A stretch of 64,000 nucleotides of DNA from Pteria penguin (GCA_035048485.1 CM068587.1:49188496-49252495), one strand, 5' to 3'. Counted from the first letter of the stretch, positions 24,166 through 36,360 are shown. The notes: generated by a model from the sequence alone, not told the origin. Made by a program: numbers and translations.

Positions 24166-24221
24166 TATATATTAAGGGAAATTTTCCGACAGTCACCAAT
24201 TGATCCAAAGACCTTAACCTG
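24166..24221 (+). promoter_or_regulatory. candidate TATA box and non-coding first exon of the Gly-rich protein gene
   Basis: TATATATTAA (24166-24175) is followed about 25 bases later by an initiator-like ACAGTCAC (near 24190), a ~30-base leader, then CTG|GTAGGT, a usable donor at 24222. The coding exon begins after a clear acceptor at 25323, giving a 1.1-kb leader intron. This is a layout inference only and needs transcript data. Confidence 0.3.
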
Positions 24222-24685
24222 GTAGGTATAGAAGTGAAAACTTCATTTACTATATCAGTGCATATGTAGTTTTGCCTAAGATGTTTTAACTATTGAGTTG
24301 TGTGTTCGTATACCTGTATTCTTATATTGAATTTTTGACGTTATTTTATCGGTTTAATTTAACGGGAAATGAGAAATAAATATTTGATTTTTTTCCAAGA
24401 GTATAATGTTAAAATAATGTATAAAGTATGGACAATGACAAAACATGTGGAAAAATCAATATATATTTTGATGTAAGAAATTTTCAGTCTGTTTCGAATC
24501 TTATACGGGATTCATTGTTTGTAAATTTTTCAGAATGGCAACAATTTTGTAATTATGACGATTGAAGATGAAAATAAGATAATTTTAAGATATCTTAGCT
24601 TCTTTCATTAGGTTTGATTTATTGCATTATCAACACTATTGTATTTTGTGATCAGTATCAATAGACCATTATACTTGAGTGTTCT

Positions 24686-24822
24686 CAGTGGCGGATCAAG
24701 TATTTCCGAAAAGGGGGAATGTGCACATGTGAAAGTCAAGTATTAGTCAAACTTCTCAGACAATCTTGAGTTTTACTTGTAAATATGTGGCGAAAGGGGG
24801 GGGGGGACTAATTCCGTCACTG
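24686..24822. mobile_element. MITE, CAGTGGCGGATC family, 5-bp TSD (copy 2)
   Basis: Starts CAGTGGCGGATCAAG, ends in the inverted 'ccgtcactg', and is flanked by GTTCT on both sides (24681-24685 and 24823-24827). Internal 'tttccgaaaaggggg' and 'cttctcaga' match copy 1 at 2640-2795. Confidence 0.85.
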
Positions 24823-25332
24823 GTTCTTGTAACAAAGAGAGTGTAACAAGCCGGCTGGGGAAATTTATTTCGCTTATTTCTTCATTGTCTTTTTCACTGA
24901 TATTTTCTATTTTTCACCGGTAAACTAAAGAAGGACAGTTTTCAATATTTCTACGGTACGAACAAAGTACTAACTGGGTTAATTGCTGTACATGCTTTAT
25001 AATCCTCGAAAAAGTCACCACTTCTTATATTGAATATAATTCTTACATTTTATCTATTTTACTCAAAAATTATTTAAAACCAGCAATAAACAGTGATATG
25101 TCAAGTCATGGAGGGCATGAACTAGATATCAGTCGCCGATCCGTCAATATTTATGTTCGGACGTCAGAGTGAAGCCGGGCATGACCATGTTCGCGCTGAC
25201 AAATGAAAGTAATCGTTATAAATGAATTTCAATTACTTTTACAAATGTATTTGCAATTCTGATATACATGTAATCAGCACATACAGGTTACATATGTATT
25301 AGTTTTTATTTTTCTTATTTCAGTTCACCAAC

Positions 25333-26019
25333 ATGCACAACATTTTACTGATCTTCGCCATTCTGGCTTCCGCCAGCGCTAATTATTACCATGACTACAA
25401 CGGTTATGGATATGGTTACGACGATGATTGGAAAGGAGCTTATACGGGCTACCCATCCATTGGATATCCATACAGAACCCCTTCCTTATCTAACAGGGGA
25501 GGTTACTCTGGAAATTACTTGGGTGGACTAGGTAGTTATGGCCCCACCAGTTATGGACCTAGCAGTTACGGACTTGGAGGTTATGGTCCTAGCACTTCTG
25601 GTCTTGGCAGTTACGGACTTGGCGGTTATGGTCCAAGCGGTTATGTTCCTGGTAGCAGTGGACTTGGCGGTTATGGTCCTGGAAGTTACGGACTTGGCGG
25701 TTATGGTCCTGGAAGTTACGGACCCGGCGGTTATGGTCCTGGAAGTTACGGATCTGGCGGTTACGATCCTAGCGGTTACGGACTTGGCGGTTATGGTCCT
25801 GGCAGTTATGGACTTGGCGGTTACGGCCCTGGCATTGTTGGACCTAGCAGTTACAGTTCTAGCATTATTAGTCCTAGCAGTTATAGTCCTAACATTGTTA
25901 GTCCAAGCGGTTTCGGACCCAGCGGTTTTAATAGGCTCGATGATGGTTTCGGCAGTTATGGACTAAACAAATATAAAGTTGGGAATTATTGGAAGTATGG
26001 AAAATACTTTAAAGGCTAA
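25333..26019 (+). CDS. secreted Gly/Tyr/Ser-rich repeat protein (shell-matrix-like)
   Basis: A single coding exon of 228 residues starts at ATG 25333, nine bases after a strong acceptor (ttttatttttcttatttcag). Residues 1-16 are a typical signal peptide (MHNILLIFAILASASA), predicted to be cut before NYYHD. A Tyr/Gly/Asp segment (about 17-40) leads into a long low-complexity domain (about 57-205) built from GGYGPGSYGLGGYGP-type decapeptides that drift toward SPSSYSP near its end. A short C-terminal Tyr/Lys-rich tail follows (NKYKVGNYWKYGKYFKG). This architecture (signal peptide, GY-rich repeats, basic aromatic C-terminus) is that of shematrin-like and other silk-like shell or byssal matrix proteins. 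No enzyme or binding domain is present. The assignment rests on composition, and orthology is not claimed. A second long frame within it (+2) is a shadow. Confidence 0.85.
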   Translation: MHNILLIFAILASASANYYHDYNGYGYGYDDDWKGAYTGYPSIGYPYRTPSLSNRGGYSGNYLGGLGSYGPTSYGPSSYGLGGYGPSTSGLGSYGLGGYGPSGYVPGSSGLGGYGPGSYGLGGYGPGSYGPGGYGPGSYGSGGYDPSGYGLGGYGPGSYGLGGYGPGIVGPSSYSSSIISPSSYSPNIVSPSGFGPSGFNRLDDGFGSYGLNKYKVGNYWKYGKYFKG

Positions 26020-26576
26020 ATGCACGAAGTATATGCAAGATTTAAAGGTAAAAGTATTGAAATAATGCATAAAACTCCTACGTTGTCATAAAATGATGAT
26101 GCCATTGATATCTGGCACATTTGGAAAGTAGTTTAAATACATGTAATACGTTACTAGATGAATTTGTCTTTTGATACTAATAGGCTGTCATAAATCTCAA
26201 AGGAGTATGAAATTCACTTAGGACCAATAACGGGGTCAAACCCTATAATTCATTAAAAGTCCATATCAAAAGACGTACTATTCTGGGGAGTAGTTATGTA
26301 AAGAAATTCAAGATGGCCGCCATGGTAGCCTTTTTAAATATCTGAAGGGTATGAATTTAAGATTATTAAGTACTGGCCATAACATATAATCCGAGGTCCA
26401 ATATTAATAGTACTAGTTCAGGAGGAGTATAGTGAAGAAAGCATTAAAATGGCGCCATGACTTAAGAATCAATAATATGGCATATGTTACCATTCAGTCA
26501 TAGCGCCATATCAATAGGATTGAAACCTCTAGTAAAATAGTAGTAGCAAGTCTAACGCCAATTACAATAAAAACCC

Positions 26577-26709
<133 letters not shown>

Positions 26710-27315
26710 AAAAGAAACAATAAAAAAAACCCCAATAAGTTAGTAAATATGATGATGATGATGATCCTTCCGCTTTTAAGTCTACAGTCTTACCTGTTAA
26801 GTTGCCTTTTGTAATTAACATTCTATAATGATAACCCCTCCTTACAATAGGATTCTTAATTATCTCGATTAAAGCCGTTGTATAGAGCCCATATCTGTAT
26901 TAATTGGTCACCTATTCTTCAATACACCGATTTATTTTTCAATTCAATAAAACCACATTTAGTGGACTTTCAATGGTTATTCCTACAACTTCATTATCAA
27001 ATGTCCGACCTGAATAGGCATTACTGCAACCACATTAAAGTGCACTATATAATAAGATAAGTGAACAAGCTGTATTTGTGAAATACGAATGCCACCAGTA
27101 GCAACTTGTCAGTAAAACCTATTATGCTAATACTTAATTTCATGTTTATTTCAGATTCCTATTGAGTAATCTATTAATAGAAGACAAGACGGGATGTCCT
27201 TCACATTCGTTGTATCAATTCATGTATGGTTAATGAATTACTCAATAAATCTATTAATCGATAATCTTATTTTCCTAATTCAACACGTTACTGCCATATT
27301 GTCACATGCTCGGTC

Positions 27316-30300
27316 ATTGATAGACAAAAAGCATCACTGACATACAACCAGTATCACTGATTGACAACAAGCATCACTGACATACAACCAGTAGCACTGA
27401 TAGACAGCAGGCATAACTGACATACAACCAGTAGCACTGATAGACAGCAGGCATCACTGATATAAAACCAGTATCACCGATAGACAACAAGCATCACTGA
27501 CATACAACCAGTAACTTTGAGAGACAACAAGCATCACTGACATAAAACCAGTATCACTGATAGACAACAAGCACCACTGACATACAACTAGTATCACCGA
27601 TAGACAGCAAGCATCGCTGGCAAACAATGACATCCAAAAGAATCATTGATATACAACCAGTATCACTAATATACTAGTATCAATGACATGCAACTAGTAT
27701 CGGCGCTAGACAACAAGCATCACTGACATACAAACAGTATCATTGATAGACAACAAGCATTACTGACATACAGTTAGTATCACTGATAGACAACAAGCAT
27801 TACTGATATGCAACCAGTATCACTGATAGACAACAAGCATCACTGACATACAATCAATATCACTGATGGACCACAAGCATTACTGACATACAACCAGTAT
27901 CACTGATAGACAACAAGCATCACTGACATACAATCAGTATCACTGATGGACAACAAGAATCACTGACATACAACCAGTATCACTGACAGACAACAAACAT
28001 TACTGACATACAACCAGCATCACTGATAGACACCAAACAATACCGACATTCAACCAGTATCACTGATAGACAACAAACGCCACTGACATACAACCAGTAT
28101 CACTGAAAGACAGCAAGCATCACTGACATACAATCAATATCGCTGATAGACAACAAGCATCACTGACATACAACCAGTATCACTGATAGACACCAAACAA
28201 TACTGACATTCAACCAGTATCACTGATAGACAACAAACACCACTGACATACAACCAATATCACTGAAAGACAGCAAGCATCACTGACATACAATCAATAT
28301 CGCTGATGGACAACAAGCATCACTGACATACAACCAGTATCACTGATAGACAGCAGGCATCACTGACATACAACCAGTATCACTGATAGACAAAAGGAAT
28401 CAGACATGCAATTAGTATCACTGATAGACAGTAAGAATTACTGACATACAACCAGTATCAGTTATAGAGAGTAAGCATCACTGATATACAATTAGTATCA
28501 CTGATCGACAGCAAGCATCACTGACATGCAATTAGTATCACTGAGAAACAGCAGGCATCACGGACATAGAACTAGTATCCTGATAAACAGCAAGCATCAC
28601 TGACATACAGTCAGTATCGCTGATAGACAACAAGCATCACTGACATAAAACTAGTATCACTGATAGACAACAAGCATCACTGACATACAACCAGTATCAC
28701 TGATAGACAACAAGCATCACTGACATACAACTAGTATCACTGATAAACAACAAGCATCACTGACATACAACTAGTACCACTGACAGACAGGAAGCATCGA
28801 TGACATGCAGCTAGTATCAACGATAGACAACGAACATCACTGACATACAACTAGTATCACTGATAGACAGGAAGCATTACTGACATGCAACAAGCATAAC
28901 TGACATACAGTTTGTATCACTGATAGACAGCAAGCATCACTGACAAACAATGGCATCCAAAGGAATCAGTGATATACTACCAGTATCATTAACATACTAG
29001 TATAAATGACATGCAACTAGTATCGGTGCTAGACCAATATCACTAATAAACAGCAGGCATCACTGACATACAACCAGTATCACTGAAAGACAGCAAGCAT
29101 TGCTGACATATAACCAGTATCACTGATAGACAAGCACTACTACCATGCAACCAGTATCACTGACAGACAGTATGTATCACTGACATACAACCAATATCAC
29201 TGATAGACAGTAAGAATCAGACATGCAATAAGTATCACTGATAGACAGCAAGCATCACTGCCATGCAATTAGCATCACTGATAGACAGCAAGCATCACTG
29301 GCATACAACCAGTATCACTGATAGAGGGTAGCATCACTGACATACAACCAGTATCACTGACAGACAACAAGCAATACTGACATACAGCTAGTATCACTGA
29401 TAGACAGCAAGCATCACTGACATACAACTAGTATCACTGATAGACAACAAGCATCACTGACATACAATCAGTATCATTGACAGACAGTAAACATCACAAA
29501 CATACAACTTGTACCACTGATAGACAGCAAACATCACTGACATACAACCAGTATCACTGATAGACAACAAGCATCACTGACATACAATCAGTATCACTGA
29601 TAGACAGCAAGCATCACTGACATACAACCAGTATCACTAATGGACAACAAGCATCACTGACATACAACCAGTATCACTGATAGACAGCAAGCATCACTGA
29701 CATACAATCAATATCACTGATAGACAATCTTATTAAAACGCGATTTGTATTTCGCTCCTCTATGATACTCTCCATGTACAAGATCTTACAACTGCCGATT
29801 CAAGGTCATCTCAGGATGACCTTTCAGAACAGCCAATCAGAATCGGAATTAGACATCTTTCGGTGTTATATTACATACAAACAATACCGAAAGATCTCTA
29901 ACTCAAATTCTGACTGGCTGTACTGAAAGGTCATCCTGAGATGACCTCGAATCGGCAGTTGTAAGATCTTGTACATGGAGAGAAGCGTAGAGGAAAGAAG
30001 TACAAGTCGCGTTTCAATAAGATTGACTGATAGACAGCAAGCATCACTGACATACAAACAGTATCACTGATGGACAACAAGCATCAGTGACATACAACCA
30101 GTATCACTGATGGACAACAAGCATCACTGACATACAACCAGTATCACTGATAGACAACAAGCATCACTGACATACAACAAGTATCACTGATAGACAGTAA
30201 ACATTGCTGACAAACAATGGCATCCACAAGAATCACTGATATATAACCAGCATCACTAACATACTATCATTAATGACATGCAACCAGCTTCAGTAAGAAG

Positions 30301-30530
30301 CACTGACACACAACCAATATCAATGTCATACAGCAAATATCATTCACATACATTTAATATCACTGTAGCAGTAATCAACCAGTAGTACTGATAGACTATG
30401 ACATATGCAACCAGCATCATGGACATACAATCAGCAACATTGATATACAATCAACATTACTGACATACAATGACTTGCAAATGATATCACTGATATCAAA
30501 CCAGCATCAGTCTTACAGTCAGCATCATTA
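27316..30530. repeat. 3.2-kb satellite, 40-bp unit made of two 20-bp halves
   Basis: The unit 'catcactgacatacaaccag' + 'tatcactgatagacaacaag' repeats about 75 times. The halves are 16/20 identical, which shows a 20-bp ancestral unit dimerised before amplification. Both ends of the array are diverged and the centre is homogeneous. A 301-bp foldback interrupts it at 29725. No spacer diversity exists, so it is not CRISPR-like. Confidence 0.95.
29725..30025. mobile_element. 301-bp foldback inserted in the satellite, 9-bp TSD
   Basis: Ends CAATCTTATTAAAACGCGA and (complement) CAATCTTATTGAAACGCGA. The arms pair for most of their ~140-bp length ('catgtacaagatcttacaac' against 'gttgtaagatcttgtacatg'). 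ACTGATAGA is present on both sides (29716-29724, 30026-30034). A 9-bp duplication would fit Mutator-like elements, with the caveat that the host sequence is itself repetitive. Confidence 0.85.
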
Positions 30531-30644
30531 ATAGATATATAATACTGTAGACATACTTTGTATCAGAAAGACATATGGACAGAATGTTTAGATGATTAAG
30601 TTTTTAATTCTCCCAGATCAATAGATCAGGGGTATTTTGGTTTT

Positions 30645-31390
30645 GTCCAGTCTGTGTGTATTTGTCTATTGAAAACTTAAACATTTGGACATAACTTTTC
30701 AACCATACCAACCAGTTCTTTAATATCTCACATGCATTCATTGTGGCGAGACCTTTTCATTGATACCATAATTCATGACCTTGTGACTTTGATATTTGAC
30801 CTACAATTGAAAAACATTACTTCAGCCCTTGCTTTTCAACCATAGGAGCTAAGGGCTTTTTAAAATATTTCACATTTGTCCCTTGAGGAGAGACCTTTCC
30901 AATGATACTATAATCGATGACCTTGGTACCCTGAAAATCAAGTGTGATCTGTATACAAAATCTTTTGCCATGTCCTTCACTTTTTTAACCATTAAATATT
31001 TTAAGGTTGTGAAATTCACATGTATTCCTTGTGGTGTGCCCTTTTCATTGATACCATAATGTATGACCTAGTCAGGAGCCTAGTGACCTTGACCTTCCCA
31101 TTTGATTTATACATTGTATTTAGAATAAGGCTTACCATAGCCCTAACATTTGAACCACAGAATGTGAGTTTTCATATTCCAGGTGTGTTAGTAGTCATAC
31201 ATCACAGACAGAGAAAGCTGGGAATCTCCATTCTGTCAACTTTTTGTATGACGCAAGGTCTGATTTCATGGTCAAAAACAAAATGGTCCAGCAAGTACAG
31301 AAAATACAATTTTATGAGACTCACTTACCACTCGGTCTTATAAAAACAGAACAAAGAGACAAACACTGTGACAGATAGTGTATTATAGAA
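30645..31390. repeat. interspersed repeat, 'cttttcaaccata' family
   Basis: Internal units of about 125 bp share 'ttttcaaccatacc', 'tcacatgcattcattgtggc' and 'cattgataccataattcatg'. The same family occurs at 55975-56790 and the window's right end. Confidence 0.7.
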
Positions 31391-32530
31391 TTTATTACCA
31401 AATCATCAAATTTCCTACAAATTTTATTGATAAATTGATAAAAAGTAGCAAATAAATGTGCAAATGCTTGGTGTGAAATAGTGCTAGGTCTGGAGGACTA
31501 TTGCTGTCCAGTGGAAGAGTTAATTAATGAAAAAAAAAAATTGCAATTAAGGAAGAGATCACCCCTTAAATCTGGTAACTTGAACAAGTTGTAAACCTGT
31601 CACATTTGTACTGCATATATAAATGTGTGTTCATATCATTATATATCAATTGATGGAGTGATTTTTTTTTTATTTAAAAGACATGTGGTGGAAGACACAT
31701 TTACAATTTTTACCCATCTTGAATTTTACATATAATAATACAAAAATTGAAAGTGATGTTTTAACCTCATTAATGATGACGACAAAAAATGTAGTGATGT
31801 TACTTGGAATTTATATATCCTTGTCTCGTATCCATGCAAGTCTTGTGTCCTACGTATCAAAAGTGTATTTGGTACTAGTTTATCACTGCATTTGTTTTTA
31901 TCTGTATTGAATACAATAAAAAATGAAAATTCATACAATATTGAAATTGAATATGCATAAATAAATTACATTGTTTGAACAACAAGCTATATGTAAGCAA
32001 CTGCCCACTACACTGCCCCTTACCCTACAAAAGACACCAATGTTTTAAAAGGTGTTGAGAACTGTAATGGCAAGTTTTGTTTTCATCAAATAAAACAAAT
32101 TCATAGTCTATGTCTTATATTTATCAGTGGATTGTCTTGGTCTTGCCTTTTTTAATTGTTGCGAGACAAATCAGAATTAATTCACCTATACGGTGGTTGC
32201 CAGTATTACATGTATTGATGTAAGTGGTCAAAGAAACCAGGGTACCATAAAACACCACCCACCTTGGCACCCTGCCCCACCTTCCCACTTTGCCCATCAG
32301 GAGAGTTTCTTTGAGTTACGTCAATGTATATGAAAAAGACTCAGTTCATGGTCTGCTTCTTATGTATACAACAGAATGTCTTGACTTATTTGAGTATAGT
32401 CCAGGCTTAGCTCAATGAACTACACGCCACAGTAGTCCCCATGTAGATTTATTTTTATAAATTATTCAAACACACTATTCTGTAAGGTATGAACCAACAA
32501 ATGTAAATTTACTTCTGAATTTTAGTGGTA
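31391..32530. other. no gene recognised (probably 3' flank of zinc-finger gene)
   Basis: AT-rich DNA with only small open frames. The right part may be 3' UTR of the minus-strand zinc-finger gene. Confidence 0.4.
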
Positions 32531-32537
32531 CTTTGGG

Positions 32538-32543
32538 TTTATT
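32538..32543 (-). terminator. candidate polyadenylation signal of zinc-finger gene
   Basis: TTTATT on plus (AATAAA on minus), 60 bases beyond the stop codon. A second candidate lies near 32447. Confidence 0.4.
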
Positions 32544-32602
32544 TTGTCATTTTGTATTCTGCACATTCTCTGACACACCTAGACTAGTACCAGTATCTGG
32601 TG

Positions 32603-33523
32603 CTAAACTGGTTCATTGTTCATTTTGCTGTTTTCACTTAATGTCTCTTCCATTCCATTTGGAACAGCGCTAATGTCCGGTTCCTGAGGGGTGTCTGAAG
32701 CCCCTCTCTTCTTTCTTGTATGTATCTGAAGATGTTTTTTCAGATACCTCATTCTATTTGTGCTGAACTGGCACAGACCGCATTCAAACGGTTTTTCCTT
32801 GCTGTGTATGGCTTGGTGAGCTCGCAGAGTGGACATTGTCCTTGTCCGGTACGGACACATCTCACATTTAAATGGCTTTTCTCCCGTGTGAATCATCTGA
32901 TGTGTCTTGAGATGACAGAGTCGATTAGTGCTGTACTCACACAGATCACACTGGAACGGTTTGTCGCCAGTATGTATCATCAGATGTCTTTTCAGATGAC
33001 TCACCCTATTGGTACTGTACTGGCAGTATTCACACTGGTACGGCTTATCTCCGGCATGCATCATCTGATGTTTCTTGAGATCACTTCCATTAGTAGAAGT
33101 ATAAGGACACAAGTCACAGTGGAAAGGTTTTTCCCCTGTATGTATCATCTGGTGTTTCGTGAGATTCCCAGAATTCCTAGTTGAATATGGACACAACTCA
33201 CACTGGAAAGGTTTATCACCTGTATGGATCATCTTATGCCTATTTAGATGACTCATCATATTCGAACTGTATTCGCATATCTCACACTTGTACGGTTTTT
33301 CTCCAGTATGTATCATTTTATGTCTCTTGAGTTCCATTTTCCTCTTTGCACTGTATTGGCACAAGTCACATTTGAAGGGTTTTTCTTGTGTATGTCTCAC
33401 TTGATTAGGAGTCAGCTGGCATACATCCCAGCTAAATGTCTGTGGATCAGGATTGTCTCCCTTGATCTCTGTCATCACTGGCGCAGATTCATCCACTGAA
33501 CTACACGAACTATTTAGCATCAT
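32603..33523 (-). CDS. C2H2 zinc-finger protein with eight fingers
   Basis: One coding exon of 306 residues. I start it at the ATG at 33523-33521, as upstream in-frame codons contain no ATG. Eight classical fingers of 28-residue spacing (first Cys at about residues 52, 80, 108, 136, 164, 192, 220, 248) are joined by TGEKPF/TGDKPF linkers, so it should bind DNA in the nucleus as a long tandem reader. Almost all fingers have Tyr right after the second Cys pair (CxxCxY), a lineage-specific finger style. A decayed finger precedes the array (one Cys, then VRHTQEKPF). An acidic N-terminus and a Lys/Arg stretch (TRKKRG) plus a polar C-terminal tail flank the array. There is no KRAB, SCAN or BTB domain. 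The target is unknown. Plus-strand frames across it are shadows. Confidence 0.9.
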   Translation of the reverse strand: MMLNSSCSSVDESAPVMTEIKGDNPDPQTFSWDVCQLTPNQVRHTQEKPFKCDLCQYSAKRKMELKRHKMIHTGEKPYKCEICEYSSNMMSHLNRHKMIHTGDKPFQCELCPYSTRNSGNLTKHQMIHTGEKPFHCDLCPYTSTNGSDLKKHQMMHAGDKPYQCEYCQYSTNRVSHLKRHLMIHTGDKPFQCDLCEYSTNRLCHLKTHQMIHTGEKPFKCEMCPYRTRTMSTLRAHQAIHSKEKPFECGLCQFSTNRMRYLKKHLQIHTRKKRGASDTPQEPDISAVPNGMEETLSENSKMNNEPV

Positions 33524-33604
33524 TGTATTTGTTTTGTTAAAAGTAGATATGCGCAAGGGGGATTATAATCAGATAGAACGTAAATATCGCTCCAGCTGCT
33601 AACA

Positions 33605-33691
33605 CTAATCTACTGAATGTGAAAGCATCACAGATACTGGCTTTTCCATCAATGATGTGTGATAGTTCATTTTCTTCTTACAATGGCTCAT
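33605..33691 (-). promoter_or_regulatory. upstream ORF in the zinc-finger 5' leader
   Basis: On the minus strand a good acceptor (tgtactttgcag) ends at 33695. The leader that follows holds a 28-codon reading frame (ATG 33691 to TAG 33605, with three further in-frame ATGs) about 80 bases before the zinc-finger start. If transcribed as proposed it would dampen translation of the main frame. Confidence 0.35.
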
Positions 33692-34195
33692 AATCTGCAA
33701 AGTACATAACGCTGTAATTACGCATATTTCAATTCAAAGAACTTATACATGTACATTGTAGCAGCATGTATCTCTAACAGTAACAACATGCAGTAGGTAT
33801 TGCAATACATGTACAAGAGTCATAATAAAATACATGCATGTATTGTAAAATACTTTATATAAACTGTATAAATTTTACATCTTGTCTACTATAAAATGCA
33901 TTATCAATGATAGATTCAAGATATGATTGGTTGATTTTCAGACATCTATATTTAGGCCAACAAGAGTTGTCAGAAAATAACAAAGCTTCCTGGAATGGGA
34001 TGACTTTTACAATTTTGTAACTATCAGATATGATTTCACAACTTGATTCCTAGATATTTCTATCAGGACAGAATTTGTCATGTGAATATCAATACGCATG
34101 TAGTTAAAGCATGTTTACAAATCCATCATGAATGAATAGGAAGATTGAATATACAAAACCATACTTGAATCAGTAGCACTATTCTTTGCATTAAA

Positions 34196-34640
34196 CAGGT
34201 TGGGGGCAACCTTTCATTTGAGAGATAATCACTCAAATGAGTAACTATCTCTCTTTTCAGTAATCAATAATCAATTTCAAGTACCAAAAATTGAAACTTT
34301 GGCATTGTGATTTGAAATTCAAAAGGGCACATGTTTTCAACATACTGAATATAGTTTGCAAAACAAGTTGACTTTTTTAACTTACTGTTTTGGAGTTTAT
34401 AGCTGCACAAATGTTGCAGCTATAAACTCCAAAATGGTAAGTTGAAAAGGTCAACTTCTTTTGTATTTTATGTTAAGTATATTATAAAGATGTGCTCTTT
34501 TAAGTTTAAGTCAAAGTTTTGAAACTTTAATTTTTTAGTACTTGTTTACTTCTGTTCATTCCTTGAAAATGATTACAGAAAAGAACGATACTTACTCATT
34601 TGAGTGAATATTTCTCAAATGAGAGGTTGCCCCTAACCTG
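34196..34640. mobile_element. MITE, CAGGTTGGGGGCAACC family, 445 bp, TSD TTAAA
   Basis: Ends CAGGTTGGGGGCAACCTTTC and (complement) CAGGTTAGGGGCAACCTCTC, then 'catttgagagataatcact' against 'agtgaatatttctcaaatg'. Flanked by TTAAA on both sides (34191-34195, 34641-34645). The centre contains a separate palindrome ('gttttggagtttatagctgc' / 'gcagctataaactccaaaa'). Confidence 0.88.
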
Positions 34641-34645
34641 TTAAA

Positions 34646-36250
34646 ATTGTTTACTTTCATAAGTTCTATAAAGATTGTGGAATAAAAACATATAAATAAT
34701 ATTTACTTTAATACAGTTTTAGTATCCCACCCTTGAAAAACAGACTATCAGTATAATTATTTATACTCATGTACTTGGTTTTGTCAAACTTTTGAAACAT
34801 GGCCATGAGTGAGGATTTGTGTTGTTGTTTTCACCTGAACCTTTATCAAAGTTGTAGGGGGTATATTATGAAAAATTTGGCAAGAGTGTGAAGGAAAATA
34901 TGTCTGAATATTATCTGTGACCAGCATTCTGCAGGAAACAAGGTCTGTAGAATGTTTTTGTTTGTTAGACAGTTAGTACACAGGGAGTGTCAAATCATGA
35001 AAACCAAAATAACTTAAAAAGAAGAGCTGACAAGCGATTCTGGAAAGTGGCAACAGTAAACAACAGCATAATTAATGGCCACATGCAAGAATATCAAAAC
35101 AGATTATTGAGCTTTTTGTTCTGGTGTTGTACATCTGGCTTGAGGTAAATGAAAGTAGAATATTTCAAATCCAGTCTCAAATCACCGGAAAGACTATTAT
35201 TTCGCCAAAACTTGCCTTAGTTATTGGACAGTTTACAGGTAATCTCGTCGTATTAAGCGATATGGGCTCCTATCTTTTGGTAAGCAACATGCCTACATGC
35301 ATTATCATCATCGATCGATCATCATGTCGCCCAAAGGAATTCCCTCGGAAGACTGAAACTGATAATGACGATAATTACGAAAAATATGGTGGTATATTAA
35401 ACTAGCCTGGTACGAAAGGGAGTATTCTATCATTGTAAAAGTCAATTATTCATATTATAATCTTATTTATACCTTAATTCTTCTTTTATTCCATTCTTGT
35501 TCGTCTTTTTGTAAAAAAGGAAACCGTAGCTAAATAGACACAGAATAAACCGATACTGTATATATGATGTCCGGATAATCGAACAGCGTACCAAAACAGA
35601 ACTTATCTTATGATACATGTATCTTCCGGGATCCTTATTAATTAATTCATCCATTCATTCATTTATTTAGATCAATAGACCTTTTCACGTATCAGCACTG
35701 CGAAGAGTGATGTTTTGAATGGTAAAACCACAGTTCCCGCAAAATGAATCCAGAGACAATAAAAATTTTATGACGTCAAAACTGTTATGAGAAGCGTTGC
35801 TACTTGCCAGCTAAAATGTCAGTCCCGCAGCTAACATTTACTTATATGCAACCCCTTTCAAAATTTCTAGATCCGTCTATGGTCAGTGTCTACCTCTAAG
35901 CGATTCAAGCAAGACTCCTTAGCACAAAAGTGGCTTAAAACAGTGGGATCATATTGCAAATTTTGTTTTGAGTTTGCAAGTTTGCCCCCTCCCACACACA
36001 CACTTTTGAATATTGAATTGCTTCCTACAGGTCTAAAATTAAACTGATGAGTGAAAAATTAATTGTCGCTAGTCTTACCATTTAACTTCAAACAGAAAAA
36101 TTGAAACATTAAACATTATATTTACAATGTTGTTAGGATATGCAATACTTTTTACACATCATTCAGCTTTAGGTGTAGGTTGGCGTACTAGATTTCTTGG
36201 CCGGCCTAGCTTATAGTTGGGTGGACCTGATGCAAATTAAAGATATACAT
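34646..36250. other. intergenic, no gene recognised
   Basis: Between the zinc-finger gene (minus) and RAD51 (plus). A TGACGTCA palindrome sits at 35771-35778 and could belong to a promoter on either strand. The 93-codon frame at 35124-35405 has no recognisable features. Confidence 0.35.
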
Positions 36251-36256
36251 TTTCGT

Positions 36257-36360
36257 GCATTGCATCAGGCAGATGACATCACTGTTATAAGTGCAATAAT
36301 CACGATGTGACGTAAAACACACACACATACGCACACACAAACATACACACACACACCCTC
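36257..36360 (+). mobile_element. 3' end of a SINE plus (CA)n
   Basis: 'cattgcatcaggcagatgac', 'ataagtgcaataatcacg' and 'atgtgacgtaaaac' match the SINE 3' half, followed by an impure CA repeat in place of the usual AATC tail. Confidence 0.6.

Noticed and set aside
25538..25966. 142-codon frame overlapping the Gly-rich protein
   Set aside because: +2 shadow of a repetitive coding region. The main frame has a signal peptide and proper acceptor.
27316..30530. CRISPR-like array
   Set aside because: The 40-bp units are repeats throughout, without unique spacers, in a eukaryotic genome.
32720..33499. Plus-strand frames over the zinc-finger exon
   Set aside because: Antisense shadows of eight intact fingers.
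33524..33556. Longer zinc-finger start at an upstream TTG
   Set aside because: Eukaryotic initiation at TTG is unlikely. The ATG at 33523 gives all eight fingers.
34191..34645. piggyBac-type element because of flanking TTAA
   Set aside because: Sister copies have TTTGT and AATAA as duplications, so the duplication is 5 bp and TTAA is coincidental.
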